Source of the DNA: Bartonella schoenbuchensis R1
GTDB taxonomy: Bacteria > Pseudomonadota > Alphaproteobacteria > Rhizobiales > Rhizobiaceae
Assembly: GCF_002022685.1 (NCBI RefSeq)
Contig: NZ_CP019789.1
Span: forward strand, 1 to 64,000
Length of the DNA stretch: 64,000 bases
Direction of reading: 5' to 3'
The stretch's first letter is position 1. Every line of letters begins with the position of its first letter. The position numbers and the translations under genes were made by a program. A model generated the notes under the pieces. The model did no database searches. It saw nothing but the letters and a program-made list of their open reading frames with translations, and was not told the origin of the DNA. Shown one piece after another: positions 50,120-60,279 of this stretch.

Positions 50120-52084
50120 TTGGTAATATGTCAGAAAAAAGTTTCATCGAAATCAAAAACTATATACAGCATATTTGTGGGCTTATGTTTAGTTTTTGTT
50201 TTTCCGCAATCGCTTGCAGCGTTTGAGCTTTTTGGCATTCATTTGTGGGGTAAAAAAAAGCCAAATCTTTCTTCAGGGGATATGAGTGGTACGGAAAGAT
50301 TTTATCAAGTTGAAGTTGTTGTACCACAAGGTGCACCACAAATAGGGGCTCAAATAGTTAAAGACGTATCTTCTCTTGTTGCTGATCAAGATAAAGCAGT
50401 TTCCAGTTCTTCTGGTTTGTTGGCTAAAGCTCGTTCAAATTACCAAGCCATTCTTTCTGCTCTTTATGCTGATGGACGTTACGGGGGTGTTATTAGTATT
50501 AAGATTAATGGTCTGGAAGTTGCTGATTTGTCTCCTATGACTCAATTGCCAGTTCAATCTACCATTGTTATTACAGTTGATGCTGGGCCACAGTATGTTT
50601 TTAGTGCTGCAAGTATCACACAGGCTGCTCCACTTATAAAAAAAACAAATTCAATGCCTTCAGTTGAAGAGTTGGGTTATAAGATTGGGGCTGTTGCAAA
50701 ATCTGAAACTATTTTTAAGGCAGAACGATGGGTAATTGAAGGGTGGCGTCGACATGGACATGCTAAAGTTAACATTATGAGCCGTGATGTGGTTGCTGAT
50801 CACACTACGCACCTTATTGATGCGCAAATTATAACTGATCCTGGGCAAAAAGCTTATTATGGTTCTTTAAGTGTGCGTAATGTGAGTGAACAACCACGCA
50901 TAGATTCAGATTATGTTAAATGGATAACAGCATTAAAACCAGGTCAGCAATATGATTCTGATGCATTAGCTAAAGCTAATAAACGGCTTGCGCGGCTTGA
51001 TGTTTTTCGTGCTGTCAATATACAAGAGGCTGATGCAATTAACCCTGATGGAAGTTTACCCCTAACGCTCGTTTTAGAGGAACGTAAACCACGACGTTTT
51101 GGTGTTGGTGGTAGCTATTCAACATTAGATGGCGCTGGTTTTGAAGCTTATTGGATGCATAATAATCTTTTTGGCCGTGCAGAGCGCCTTAAAATTGAAA
51201 CTAAAATAAGTGGTATTGGCGATTATAAAACAAAATCTTATAATCCAAAGAATTTTAATTATCTTTTTGGAACGACATTAACAAAGCCTGGTATAATCAC
51301 TCCTGACACAGACTTTGAAACAGAATTAAAAATGCAGCGAGATAGCTTAGATAATTACACAACACAAGCTATCAGAGGAAAGTTTGGTCTTACCCATATT
51401 TTTAATGATAATTTATCCGGGCAATTTGCTGTGGTAGTTTCTAATGGTCAGTCGCATGATGATTATCTTGGGAGCCGTAATTTTACGATGGTTGGGTTAC
51501 AGAATGGTTTGATTTATGATAGCCGTGATAATAAGTTCAATGCGACAAAAGGTTTGTATGGTGAAACGATAATTGAACCATTATATGAAGCGCATGCTAA
51601 TGATTTTGTGACGAAAATAACAATAGAAGGTCGTTCTTATTGGGTGCTTGATGAACACGACCGTTTTGTTTTTGCAACACGAACAAAACTTGGTACAATT
51701 ATTGGCAGCGATAAAGCGAAGTTGCCTTCAGATATGCTTTTTTTTGCTGGTGGTGGAGGGTCTGTTCGTGGTTATGCTTATCACAATATTGGCATAAAGG
51801 CGAAAAATGATGCTATTATTGGTGGGCATGCACTTGTTGAAGGTTCAGCTGAATTACGTTTTTCTGTCAATGATACAATAGGATTGGTCAGCTTTATAGA
51901 TGGTGGTTTTGTGAGGGAGAAGGCATATTTTGATTTTTCGCAAGATATTAAATGGGGGGTAGGCATTGGGGGACGTTACATGACAGGTCTTGGTCCTTTA
52001 CGGTTTGATTTGGCTTGGCCTCTTAAGCGGGAGAAAGGTGATCCACGTGTAGGTTTTTATGTGGGTATAGGGCAAGCATTCTAA
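50120..52084 (+). CDS. tamA: Outer-membrane translocation module TamA (Omp85 family), TTG start
   Basis: TamA is an Omp85-family barrel that with TamB helps insert outer-membrane proteins or move lipids to the outer membrane. The 654-residue precursor starts at TTG (the only plausible start in frame) and has a signal peptide of about 34 residues (SIFVGLCLVFVFPQSLAA). POTRA repeats follow (about 60-320), then a 16-strand barrel domain with GGGSVRGYAYHNIG, the Omp85 lid-lock motif region. It ends in Phe after GFYVGIGQA, the usual outer-membrane ending. The stop overlaps the tamB ATG by one base, so the two are translationally coupled. Confidence 0.92.
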   Translation: MVICQKKVSSKSKTIYSIFVGLCLVFVFPQSLAAFELFGIHLWGKKKPNLSSGDMSGTERFYQVEVVVPQGAPQIGAQIVKDVSSLVADQDKAVSSSSGLLAKARSNYQAILSALYADGRYGGVISIKINGLEVADLSPMTQLPVQSTIVITVDAGPQYVFSAASITQAAPLIKKTNSMPSVEELGYKIGAVAKSETIFKAERWVIEGWRRHGHAKVNIMSRDVVADHTTHLIDAQIITDPGQKAYYGSLSVRNVSEQPRIDSDYVKWITALKPGQQYDSDALAKANKRLARLDVFRAVNIQEADAINPDGSLPLTLVLEERKPRRFGVGGSYSTLDGAGFEAYWMHNNLFGRAERLKIETKISGIGDYKTKSYNPKNFNYLFGTTLTKPGIITPDTDFETELKMQRDSLDNYTTQAIRGKFGLTHIFNDNLSGQFAVVVSNGQSHDDYLGSRNFTMVGLQNGLIYDSRDNKFNATKGLYGETIIEPLYEAHANDFVTKITIEGRSYWVLDEHDRFVFATRTKLGTIIGSDKAKLPSDMLFFAGGGGSVRGYAYHNIGIKAKNDAIIGGHALVEGSAELRFSVNDTIGLVSFIDGGFVREKAYFDFSQDIKWGVGIGGRYMTGLGPLRFDLAWPLKREKGDPRVGFYVGIGQAF

Positions 52085-55000
52085 TGAAAAAAATATTGCG
52101 TTTTTTTGCCTTCTTATTTGGATTTTCTTTTCTTGTAATAAGCTTTTTTGTTTTTATACAGAAAGGTGATTCACCTTTTAAAAACATAATAGGAGGTGAG
52201 CGTTCATGGTTTGTTTCTTTTATTGAACACAAACTTTCAACGCCTAATCGTCAAATTCGTTTGCATCATATACAAGGAATATTATCGTCTGAACCATCGA
52301 TTGATGCCATTACAGTAAGTGATCATAAAGGTGTTTGGCTTACCATTACCAATGCGAAAATAAATTGGAATCGTTTAGCGTTGTTAAGGGGGCGTATTGA
52401 GGTTAACGAGCTTTTGGTAGGACACGTTACGTTTTTACGCAAACCATACAGTTCTACATCTGTTTCTTTTTTAGAAGGTGATCAGTTTTCCATTCCCAAA
52501 TTACTTATGTCTATTTCTGTCAATATGTTTAAGGCTGAACAGGTGACCTTTGGACAAAATCTTTTTGGTCTTTCTTCTGATGTATCATTAGAAGGACGTT
52601 TAGCTTTAACCAATGCAGCTGTTGATGCTAATGTAAAGGCTCATCGTTTAGATGCATCAGGTTATTTTTCTATTTTAACAAAGATATCCAAAAAAAGCCG
52701 TATAGCTCAAATTGATATTACCGCTAACGAGCCGCAAAATGGTATATTGGCTAATGTCTTTAATATTGAGAAACGGCCTGCGTTAAATCTTGTCATTAAA
52801 GGTGATGGTACCTTTGATGACTTAGTTGTTGCACTTCGGGCAGAAGTTGATCGCCAACCTATTTTAAATGGCAATATTGTTCTTGCAAGGGTTTTAGATG
52901 GTCATAGCCTTTCTGCGCAGTTGGCAGGTACAATTGGCCTTTTAATGCCTTCTCAATATCGCAACCTTTTTGAATCTAATGTAACATTGGGAATAGAGGC
53001 GGTGATAACAAAAGAGGGTATCACACGCCTTGATCATATGGTTGTTCAAGGTAAAGCAATTAATGTTGTAGCTAATGCAGAGATAACAGCCGATGGATTT
53101 TTACGGCGTCTTTTTGTTGATGGCAATATAGGTTTTGATCAAGCAAATGAATCTGCTCGTTTATTGCCAGAAGGTCAAACACATGTGAATAATTTGACTT
53201 TAACCATTGATTATGGTCGCCAAGATCAACAAACCTGGAAAGGTCGGCTTATTGTACATCATTTGAGCAATGAAAATATTCATATTCGTGATGCAATTTT
53301 TGATATGGGGGGTGTGAGCGAAAATCTGGATGATCCAGCTACTCGTCATGTTGGCATTCAGGTTAATGGTACTCTTCAGGGAGTTGCAAATACTAAGAAT
53401 GCATTTGAAGATGGTCTAGATCAAACGATTCATCTCCATATAGATACAGATGTTGTCTCTGGAAAACCGATATTAGTTCATGATTTTAGTATTGTGGCTC
53501 AAAGTTTTTCTGCTTGGTTAAAGGGAGAAGTAAATCGTTTTGTTTTTAAAGGGGATCTTGGTTTAAAAGCACAAACATTAACACCTCTGGGTGTGTTAAT
53601 TGGGCAACCAATGTCTGGGAATGCAGATGTTAAAGCCAAAGGGAGTATGAGTTTACTTGGTAGCGCTTTTGATCTTGAGTTGTCAGGAGCTGCTGATAAC
53701 GTGATGATAGGTACTAAGGCTGTTGATTCTTTATTAAAAGGAAAGCTTGCCCTTTCAGGTAATGTTGCTCGAAACACGAAGGGCTTAATTTTACATCATT
53801 TGCGGTTGAAAAATGACTATGCCAGTGTAACGGCTAATGGACATCTTTCAAATGTGAGTGCTGAGATGGATGTTTATGCTCAAATATCTAACCTTACCAT
53901 GTTAGACCCAAGGATGGAGGGTGCGATCACTATACAGGGTGCTGCTAGAGGACACAATAGTCTTATAATGATCAGTACGCACGCTGATATTACTGAGGCG
54001 CTTTTTATGGGTAAAAAGCTTCAAAATACAATATTAAATGTCAATGCATTGGTGGATAATACATCGGTTTCTTCTAATGTAACTGGCTTTGTAGAAGGTA
54101 ACGGGATTTTTGCTCAACAACCGTTACAATTGTCTGCTTCTTTTGAAAATTTCAACCGTATTTGGAAGCTTAAGGATATCAATATTGAAGGAGCGTCTAC
54201 AAAAATAACAGGTGATCTTTTTCAAACTTTTGAAGGTTTTATAAAGGGAACTTTGGATATTGACGTTGACGATATCTCAACGTTTGCTGCGTTGTTTTCG
54301 CAAAAAGGTAGCGGAAAAGTAAGAGGAGAATTTGTTTTTGATGAACACAAGGGTAAGCAAAAAACTAATCTGAGCATCAAGAGTGATCATTTAATATTTG
54401 CAAAAAATGAAATCAAAAAATTAGCAGTGCAGGCTGATATATTCAACCCTTTCAATGCGATACAATTTAAAGGTTTTGTCAATGCAGAGCGTGTTCAAAC
54501 ATCATTTATGGTGGCCGATCGTTTAAAATTTCACGCTGATGGTAACAGTGAGCGAACGGTTTTTAATATTCAGGCGGTATTACCTAACAATACAAATACG
54601 CAGTTTTCTGGTCGTATGATTACGGCAGGACTATTGACCGATGAACAAAAAATCCAATTCGACGCTATGGATATAAAATACTCCAATTTTCATGCAAAAT
54701 TATTCACTCCAGCAACAATCATTTTTGGTGAGAACGGGATAACAATAAGTGAATTAGGATTTATTGTCGATCAAGGTAAGATTGTGCTTAATGGTACTCT
54801 TCAAGATGTTTTAAATTTGCATCTGACTATGAATGCTATTCCTGTAGCTTTAGCTAACCTATGGAAACCGGATCTTGGTGCGGTTGGTACTTTGTCAGGG
54901 CAAATTATGATTCATGGTCGTTTTGAAAATCCTGATGTGACCTATGATATAAAAGGTTATGAGCTGACAATTGCAGCTCTCCAAGAGAGAAAGATAAAAC

Positions 55001-56730
55001 CTTTTATGTTTTCTGCTAGTGGTAAGGTGATAGATAAAACTTTTACTTTAGGGGCGAATTTAGCTGGAGAAGGGTTGCAAGCGCAAACACAAGGAACTGT
55101 ATCTTTAGATAAAGGCGAACTTGATCTTCATATTGATTTGAAAAATTTATCTGCGCTTTTGTTTAACGGTTTTATTGAAGGGCAAGCTTTGAGAGGAGAG
55201 GTAACTGGTAAGGTCGATATTGGGGGGACATTGAAGGATCCATCTGCGCATTTTGAATTTTCTAGTCAAAATTTAACAATCAATTCTATGCTTCATAAGA
55301 ATGCATCATTAATTAATATAAATGCTCGTGGTTTTTATGAAAAATCAACACTTCATATTCAGCATATAACAGCGACTGGATCTAAAGATTTGGATCTTTT
55401 TGTAAATGGGCGTCTTTCTTTGGATAATTCACCAACTGAACTGAGTGTTAAAGGTGTAATGCCTCTTGCTTTTGTTGATCAATTTTTAGCAAAACGTGGT
55501 GCGCATATAACAGGAATAGCAAAAATTGATGCTGTTTTAAATGGAACATTGTCTCAGCCACAGTTGATAGGATCTTTTTCGATAGTAAATGGTGGTTTTT
55601 TTGATTCGCAAACAAATTTGGAGCTAAGCAATATAATGCTTAAAGCCAAATTGAATGGCGATCATATAATTTTAGAGCATGCTTCTGCTCGTTCATCTGG
55701 TGAGGGATCTGTTTCTGTTTCAGGCCGTATTTCTACAGATCTGCAAACAGATTTATCTATTCACCTCGACCGTATCAATTATAATGATAGATCTATGATT
55801 TTTGCGACGCTAACAGGCAAAACAACAATGACTGGTCATTTGTTGAGCAATCTTGTTATTGATGGTGAAGTTACAGTTGAAAAGGCTGAAATTCTTATTC
55901 CTGATCATTTTCGAAATGCAACATTCCTTGATATTAGACATCATAATTTAACTAAATTAATTCTAAAAACGCTTGAACGTGCTGATGCTAAAGCTTACAG
56001 AAGCAATCATAATATTTCTAAAGAACCTTCTTCTGTTGTGCAATTAAATATGCAAATTAATGCACACAACCAAATTTTTGTTCGTGGTCGAGGTTTGGAT
56101 GCTGAGTTGGGGGGACGTATTAGTTTAACAGGTCCGTTACATGATGTACATCCAGTTGGAGAGCTTCAGATGATTCGTGGACGGTTTGATATTCTATCAC
56201 AACGTCTCAATTTTGATAAAGGACAGGTAAGTTTTAGTGGCAATCTCAATCCAACTGTTTATTTTGTTACTAACAGTAATAATGGCGACATTCATGTTAC
56301 TGTAACAGTGAGTGGAACTATTGATAACCTTGATATTCAATTTGAGTCACAACCTGTTTTACCGCAAGATGAAGTATTAGCACGTTTGATTTTTAAGCGC
56401 TCTCTTAATGAATTATCGCCATTTCAAATTGCTCAACTTGCAGCAGCTGTAGCTGAGCTTGCTGGTGCTTCTAATACATCTTTATTGAATACTTTACGTG
56501 CTAAGGTTGGTCTTGATGATCTTGACGTTATTGTTGATGAAAATGGCAATACCGGTTTACGTGTTGGGCGTTATGTTCGCGATAATATTTATTTGGGTTT
56601 TGAGGCAGGGTTAGATGGCACAACAAAAGGAACAATTGATTTAGATATTTCACGCCATCTCAAGGCAAAAGGTGCTATAGGAAATGAAAACAATTCCAGT
56701 TTTGGTTTGTTTTATGAAAGAGAGTATTAA
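52084..56730 (+). CDS. tamB: Translocation and assembly module TamB (DUF490, AsmA-like)
   Basis: TamB is an inner-membrane-anchored, periplasm-spanning beta-groove protein that partners TamA and probably carries phospholipids to the outer membrane. The 1548-residue protein has one N-terminal helix (about residues 5-26), long beta-rich repeat sequence, and the conserved C-terminal DUF490 domain beginning near residue 1200. That domain includes LSGRISLTGPLHDVHPVGELQ-like text and the segment QPVLPQDEVLARLIFKRS. It ends in an aromatic residue (YEREY). It is coupled to tamA by a one-base overlap. Confidence 0.93.
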   Translation: MKKILRFFAFLFGFSFLVISFFVFIQKGDSPFKNIIGGERSWFVSFIEHKLSTPNRQIRLHHIQGILSSEPSIDAITVSDHKGVWLTITNAKINWNRLALLRGRIEVNELLVGHVTFLRKPYSSTSVSFLEGDQFSIPKLLMSISVNMFKAEQVTFGQNLFGLSSDVSLEGRLALTNAAVDANVKAHRLDASGYFSILTKISKKSRIAQIDITANEPQNGILANVFNIEKRPALNLVIKGDGTFDDLVVALRAEVDRQPILNGNIVLARVLDGHSLSAQLAGTIGLLMPSQYRNLFESNVTLGIEAVITKEGITRLDHMVVQGKAINVVANAEITADGFLRRLFVDGNIGFDQANESARLLPEGQTHVNNLTLTIDYGRQDQQTWKGRLIVHHLSNENIHIRDAIFDMGGVSENLDDPATRHVGIQVNGTLQGVANTKNAFEDGLDQTIHLHIDTDVVSGKPILVHDFSIVAQSFSAWLKGEVNRFVFKGDLGLKAQTLTPLGVLIGQPMSGNADVKAKGSMSLLGSAFDLELSGAADNVMIGTKAVDSLLKGKLALSGNVARNTKGLILHHLRLKNDYASVTANGHLSNVSAEMDVYAQISNLTMLDPRMEGAITIQGAARGHNSLIMISTHADITEALFMGKKLQNTILNVNALVDNTSVSSNVTGFVEGNGIFAQQPLQLSASFENFNRIWKLKDINIEGASTKITGDLFQTFEGFIKGTLDIDVDDISTFAALFSQKGSGKVRGEFVFDEHKGKQKTNLSIKSDHLIFAKNEIKKLAVQADIFNPFNAIQFKGFVNAERVQTSFMVADRLKFHADGNSERTVFNIQAVLPNNTNTQFSGRMITAGLLTDEQKIQFDAMDIKYSNFHAKLFTPATIIFGENGITISELGFIVDQGKIVLNGTLQDVLNLHLTMNAIPVALANLWKPDLGAVGTLSGQIMIHGRFENPDVTYDIKGYELTIAALQERKIKPFMFSASGKVIDKTFTLGANLAGEGLQAQTQGTVSLDKGELDLHIDLKNLSALLFNGFIEGQALRGEVTGKVDIGGTLKDPSAHFEFSSQNLTINSMLHKNASLININARGFYEKSTLHIQHITATGSKDLDLFVNGRLSLDNSPTELSVKGVMPLAFVDQFLAKRGAHITGIAKIDAVLNGTLSQPQLIGSFSIVNGGFFDSQTNLELSNIMLKAKLNGDHIILEHASARSSGEGSVSVSGRISTDLQTDLSIHLDRINYNDRSMIFATLTGKTTMTGHLLSNLVIDGEVTVEKAEILIPDHFRNATFLDIRHHNLTKLILKTLERADAKAYRSNHNISKEPSSVVQLNMQINAHNQIFVRGRGLDAELGGRISLTGPLHDVHPVGELQMIRGRFDILSQRLNFDKGQVSFSGNLNPTVYFVTNSNNGDIHVTVTVSGTIDNLDIQFESQPVLPQDEVLARLIFKRSLNELSPFQIAQLAAAVAELAGASNTSLLNTLRAKVGLDDLDVIVDENGNTGLRVGRYVRDNIYLGFEAGLDGTTKGTIDLDISRHLKAKGAIGNENNSSFGLFYEREY

Positions 56731-56756
56731 ATACAAAATTTTTAAAAGCTAGTCGC

Positions 56757-58523
56757 CTAAAACTCTTGCTTTTTAAATTGAGTATTATGAAGCTTTTTAT
56801 AAAGGCCTTTTTTCTTTGCTAACAATTCTATCTGAGTACCTTGTTCAACTAATTGCCCATTTTGTATTACAATAATTTTATCAGCATGCGCAATTGTTGA
56901 AAGACGGTGAGCAATCACAAGAATTGTACACTTTTTAGTAAGGTTTTGAATTGTCTCATTAATTTGAGCCTCAGCGTGTGAATCTAATGCACTTGTAGCT
57001 TCATCAAAAATCAGGATTTTACTGTCATGAAGTATTGCACGGGCAATAGCGATACGCTGTTTTTGACCTCCTGAAAGATTATTCCCATTCTCGCCCACTT
57101 GTGTATCATAACCTTGGGGCAAATCCATAATAAAGTCATGAGCATTGGCTGCTTTTGCTGCTTTTATAATATCATTGTTGTTGGCACCTTTTTTTCCAAG
57201 CCCGATATTATATTTAATAGTTCCTTGAAACAAAAAAGTGTCCTGCCCTACATAAGCTATGAGGTTTCGAAGGGAATGAAATGTGATGAAGCGAATGTCT
57301 TGATCATTAATGAATATAGATCCTTGTGTAGGGTCATAAAGGCGCATGATAAGATTGATAAGGGTTGATTTACCTGAACCAGATGGCCCCACCAATGCTG
57401 TCATTTTTCCTGCTTCTATTTCCAGGTTAATGTCGTTTAAGACTGTTTGATCATCCATATAAGCAAAAGAAACATTTTCAAAACGAATAGAGCAGTGTGT
57501 TTTATTAAAGTCTTTAGCTTCTTTATGTTCTATAACAGTAAGTGGATAATCAAGTATTTCGAACATTGTACGAATGCTGACCAAACCAGATTCAATTTTG
57601 ACACGCACATTTGCCAATCGTTTAGCAGGTTCATAAATGAGGAGCAAAGCTACAAGAAACGACATTAATTCACCTTGAACACCAGCACGCTGGGTTGCAA
57701 GATAGCCGGAAAAACAAATAATAACTGCAATTGCGATGCCGGCAAGCGTTTCCATGATTGGATGTGTAGCAGCTTCAAGCATTGCAATACTATTTGCTTG
57801 TTTTTCAACATCACAAATAGCTTTATTCATGCGTTTTTTCATCAACTCTTCTAACGAAAAAGCTTTAATTACGTGAATACCAACAGCAGTTTCTTGCATA
57901 ACTTTGATAATTTCACCTAATGAGAGAAGTTCTTTTTCCATAAGGCCACGAATACGTTTTAAAGCCATTCGAACTCCTAAAAATGCAAGAGGTCCTACTG
58001 TTAAGGTAATGGCGATTAACGTAAAATTTTGAATAAACATAACAACCAAAAGGCCAATGACAGAGAGTAAATCACGCACAAAAGTTGTAATAATTATATC
58101 GATGATATTACGAGCTGCTGTTGCATTATGGGTTACACGAACAAGAAGATCAGATGAAGCATTATTTTGATAAAAAGAAACGCCTTGCTTCATAAGACGT
58201 GCGTAAATTTTACGCTGTTGTTCGGCAATGATACTATTGCCTGCTTTACTCAGACAATAGGTTTGAGCAAAAGTTGCAACCCCTTTGAGAATAAAAATAA
58301 ATGCAAAAACGCTAGAGATGAAAACAATCATGTTAAAACTGTGTCCATCAATAATATGATTGACGATATCACGCATCATCCATGCACTAATTGCAGTGGC
58401 CAATGCAATGATGATCATTGCAACAATGGCTGCACTATACCAGTACACATGTTTACGAAAATTCTCTCGTAAAAGACGGATGATAAGGTATTTACCAGAA
58501 AGGGATGTTTGTATTTTTGCCAT
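56757..58523 (-). CDS. ABC exporter, ATPase and membrane domain fused (MsbA-like)
   Basis: This is a 588-residue half-transporter with an N-terminal six-helix exporter domain (about residues 20-320) and a C-terminal ATPase with Walker A GPSGSGKSTL, signature NLSGGQKQRIAIARA and Walker B ILIFDEATSALD followed by the switch His in VIAHRLSTIAHAD. The layout fits lipid A/lipid flippases such as MsbA, but peptide or drug exporters share it, so the substrate is inference. The gene converges on tamB with 26 bases between stops; infC lies 213 bases upstream. Confidence 0.88.
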   Translation of the reverse strand: MAKIQTSLSGKYLIIRLLRENFRKHVYWYSAAIVAMIIIALATAISAWMMRDIVNHIIDGHSFNMIVFISSVFAFIFILKGVATFAQTYCLSKAGNSIIAEQQRKIYARLMKQGVSFYQNNASSDLLVRVTHNATAARNIIDIIITTFVRDLLSVIGLLVVMFIQNFTLIAITLTVGPLAFLGVRMALKRIRGLMEKELLSLGEIIKVMQETAVGIHVIKAFSLEELMKKRMNKAICDVEKQANSIAMLEAATHPIMETLAGIAIAVIICFSGYLATQRAGVQGELMSFLVALLLIYEPAKRLANVRVKIESGLVSIRTMFEILDYPLTVIEHKEAKDFNKTHCSIRFENVSFAYMDDQTVLNDINLEIEAGKMTALVGPSGSGKSTLINLIMRLYDPTQGSIFINDQDIRFITFHSLRNLIAYVGQDTFLFQGTIKYNIGLGKKGANNNDIIKAAKAANAHDFIMDLPQGYDTQVGENGNNLSGGQKQRIAIARAILHDSKILIFDEATSALDSHAEAQINETIQNLTKKCTILVIAHRLSTIAHADKIIVIQNGQLVEQGTQIELLAKKKGLYKKLHNTQFKKQEF

Positions 58524-58687
58524 GAAATACTTTTATTTTCTCTCATTATTTCACGCAAGATTAAAGTACTCCTTATAGAAAAGCAAACCCTCTTCTATAG
58601 GGAATACTCTCTAGAGAGATTTAGTGTGCCAATTTTTGTTTTCAAAAATATTACATCAACACTCTACAATATTTTAAGATCATATTC

Positions 58688-58710
58688 ACAACTCGACCAA
58701 AACGAGTTGT
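58688..58710. other. Perfect 8-bp inverted repeat downstream of infC
   Basis: ACAACTCG (58688-58695) and CGAGTTGT (58703-58710) enclose a seven-base loop, about 27 bases after the infC stop and upstream of the ABC exporter gene. No T-run follows on either strand. It could be a weak terminator, an mRNA-stability hairpin or a protein-binding palindrome. Confidence 0.5.
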
Positions 58711-58736
58711 ATTAAAGCACGTTTCCTCAATTAAAA

Positions 58737-59273
58737 TTATTTAGGTGCTATAACCATCATCATCTGGCGACCTTCAAGTTTAGGCTCAGATTCAATTTTA
58801 GCAATTTCACTTGTATCTTCTTTAACTCGCTGAAGAAGCTTCATTCCAAGATCTTGGTGCGCCATTTCACGGCCACGGAAACGCAAAGTAATTTTTACTT
58901 TATTACCATGATCAATAAAGCGATGAACGGCCTTAAGTTTCACCTCATAATCATGAACGTCAACATTTGGTCGCATCTTGATTTCTTTGACTTCGATAGT
59001 CTTTTGTTTTTTACGCGTCTCAGCTGCTTTTTTTTGATTTTGATATTTCAGTTTGCCTAGGTCAATAATTTTACAAACAGGCGGTTCTGCATTTGGCACA
59101 ATCTCAACCAAATCAAGCCCAACATCTGCAGCCATAGCAAGCGCTTCTTGCGTTGCAATAATTCCCTGATTTTGTCCTTCATCATTAATGAGTTGAACGC
59201 AAGGAACACGAATATCTTGATTTGAACGTGGCCCATCTTTTTGGCTAGGCGTCATTTTAAATGATCGGCGAAT
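58737..59273 (-). CDS. infC: Translation initiation factor IF-3, ATT start codon
   Basis: IF-3 binds the 30S subunit, checks start-codon pairing and prevents subunit joining. Beginning at the ATT of 59273-59271 gives 178 residues opening (M)[17 protein letters not shown], which matches the rhizobial IF-3 N-terminus. An AAGGAG ribosome site sits eight bases before the ATT (59287-59282). The ATG at 59255 has no ribosome site and would remove the first six residues. AUU starts on infC underlie its self-repression in other bacteria. The linker and C-terminal domains are complete, including [11 protein letters not shown] and [14 protein letters not shown]. It is transcribed divergently from an alpha/beta hydrolase gene. 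Confidence 0.94.
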   Translation of the reverse strand: MRRSFKMTPSQKDGPRSNQDIRVPCVQLINDEGQNQGIIATQEALAMAADVGLDLVEIVPNAEPPVCKIIDLGKLKYQNQKKAAETRKKQKTIEVKEIKMRPNVDVHDYEVKLKAVHRFIDHGNKVKITLRFRGREMAHQDLGMKLLQRVKEDTSEIAKIESEPKLEGRQMMMVIAPK

Positions 59274-59281
59274 GGTCTATG

Positions 59282-59287
59282 CTCCTT
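59282..59287 (-). promoter_or_regulatory. infC: Ribosome binding site that decides the infC ATT start
   Basis: AAGGAG on the minus strand, eight bases upstream of ATT 59273. The spacing is ideal for the ATT and too long (about 26 bases) for the ATG at 59255. Confidence 0.85.
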
Positions 59288-59459
59288 AATTTTGATTTAT
59301 TTATAGAATGCCTTAATATACAATATCTATACAGAAAAACAATAAGAATTCATGTTTTTTTCACTATCGTTAATACAAGCTTATTTATTCGTTGTTTTAA
59401 GTTTAGTTTTGAAAAAAGAGGTTTTTCTTTTATAGTAAAAACTATTTTATTAAGGAAGA

Positions 59460-60257
59460 ATGATGATAGATCAAAATATTCCTTGTCAGTTTTTTTCGTT
59501 TGAAGATACAGTTCTTGCTGTACGTCATCGTAAAGGTAGTCGTTCTCCGGGATTGGTTTGGTTATCTGGTTATCGATCTGATATGCTGGGAAGCAAGGCA
59601 ATGGTGGTTGATGCTTTTGCTCAAAAAAATAATTTGTCTTGCTTGCGTTTTGATTATTCTGGTCATGGGGAATCAGAAGGAGATTTTTTTGAAGGTACGA
59701 TTTCACGTTGGGTGAAAGAAAGTTTAGCGATTTTTGAAGCTTATTGTGAAGGACCACAAATTTTAATTGGTTCCTCTATGGGTGGGTGGATTGCTTTAAG
59801 GCTTGCTATGATGCTCGCGCAGCAAAATAAACCACTTGCCGGGATGATATTGATTGCACCTGCTCCGGATTTTACACAAGCTTTGATTGAACCAACTTTG
59901 ACCACGGTAGAATGGAAAGCTCTGGAAGAAAAAGGCTATTTTGAGCGTTCTTCAAGTTATGATTTAGAACCAACACCTTTTACAAAGGCATTACTTGAAG
60001 ATGGGCGAAATAACTGTGTTATGAAAGGATGCATTGATATTGGGTGCTCAGTTCATATTCTACAAGGAATGGAAGATGAAATAGTTCCCTATCAACATGC
60101 ATTAGCTTTACTTGATCATTTGCCTTTGCATGATGTAACATTAACACTTGTTCGTGATGCAAATCACCGGTTTTCACGTCCACAAGATTTGGATTGTTTT
60201 GAAAAGGTGTTGATGTCATTAATTGATCGAATCAATGAACCATCAAGATCTAGTTGA
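59460..60257 (+). CDS. Alpha/beta hydrolase
   Basis: This is a 265-residue serine hydrolase with the alpha/beta fold. The nucleophile elbow is LIGSSMGGW (Ser in G-x-S-x-G), the acid lies in GMEDEIVPYQHA and the His in DANHRFSRPQDL. An early FDYSGHGESEGDF oxyanion segment resembles the ABHD10/carboxylesterase group. The substrate is unknown. AAGGAAG precedes the start, where ATG 59460 and ATG 59463 are both possible. It lies divergent from infC, a common arrangement in Hyphomicrobiales, and is followed by a metallopeptidase gene 22 bases on. Confidence 0.87.
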   Translation: MMIDQNIPCQFFSFEDTVLAVRHRKGSRSPGLVWLSGYRSDMLGSKAMVVDAFAQKNNLSCLRFDYSGHGESEGDFFEGTISRWVKESLAIFEAYCEGPQILIGSSMGGWIALRLAMMLAQQNKPLAGMILIAPAPDFTQALIEPTLTTVEWKALEEKGYFERSSSYDLEPTPFTKALLEDGRNNCVMKGCIDIGCSVHILQGMEDEIVPYQHALALLDHLPLHDVTLTLVRDANHRFSRPQDLDCFEKVLMSLIDRINEPSRSS

Positions 60258-60279
60258 TTAGATTATAGAGACATGATGC

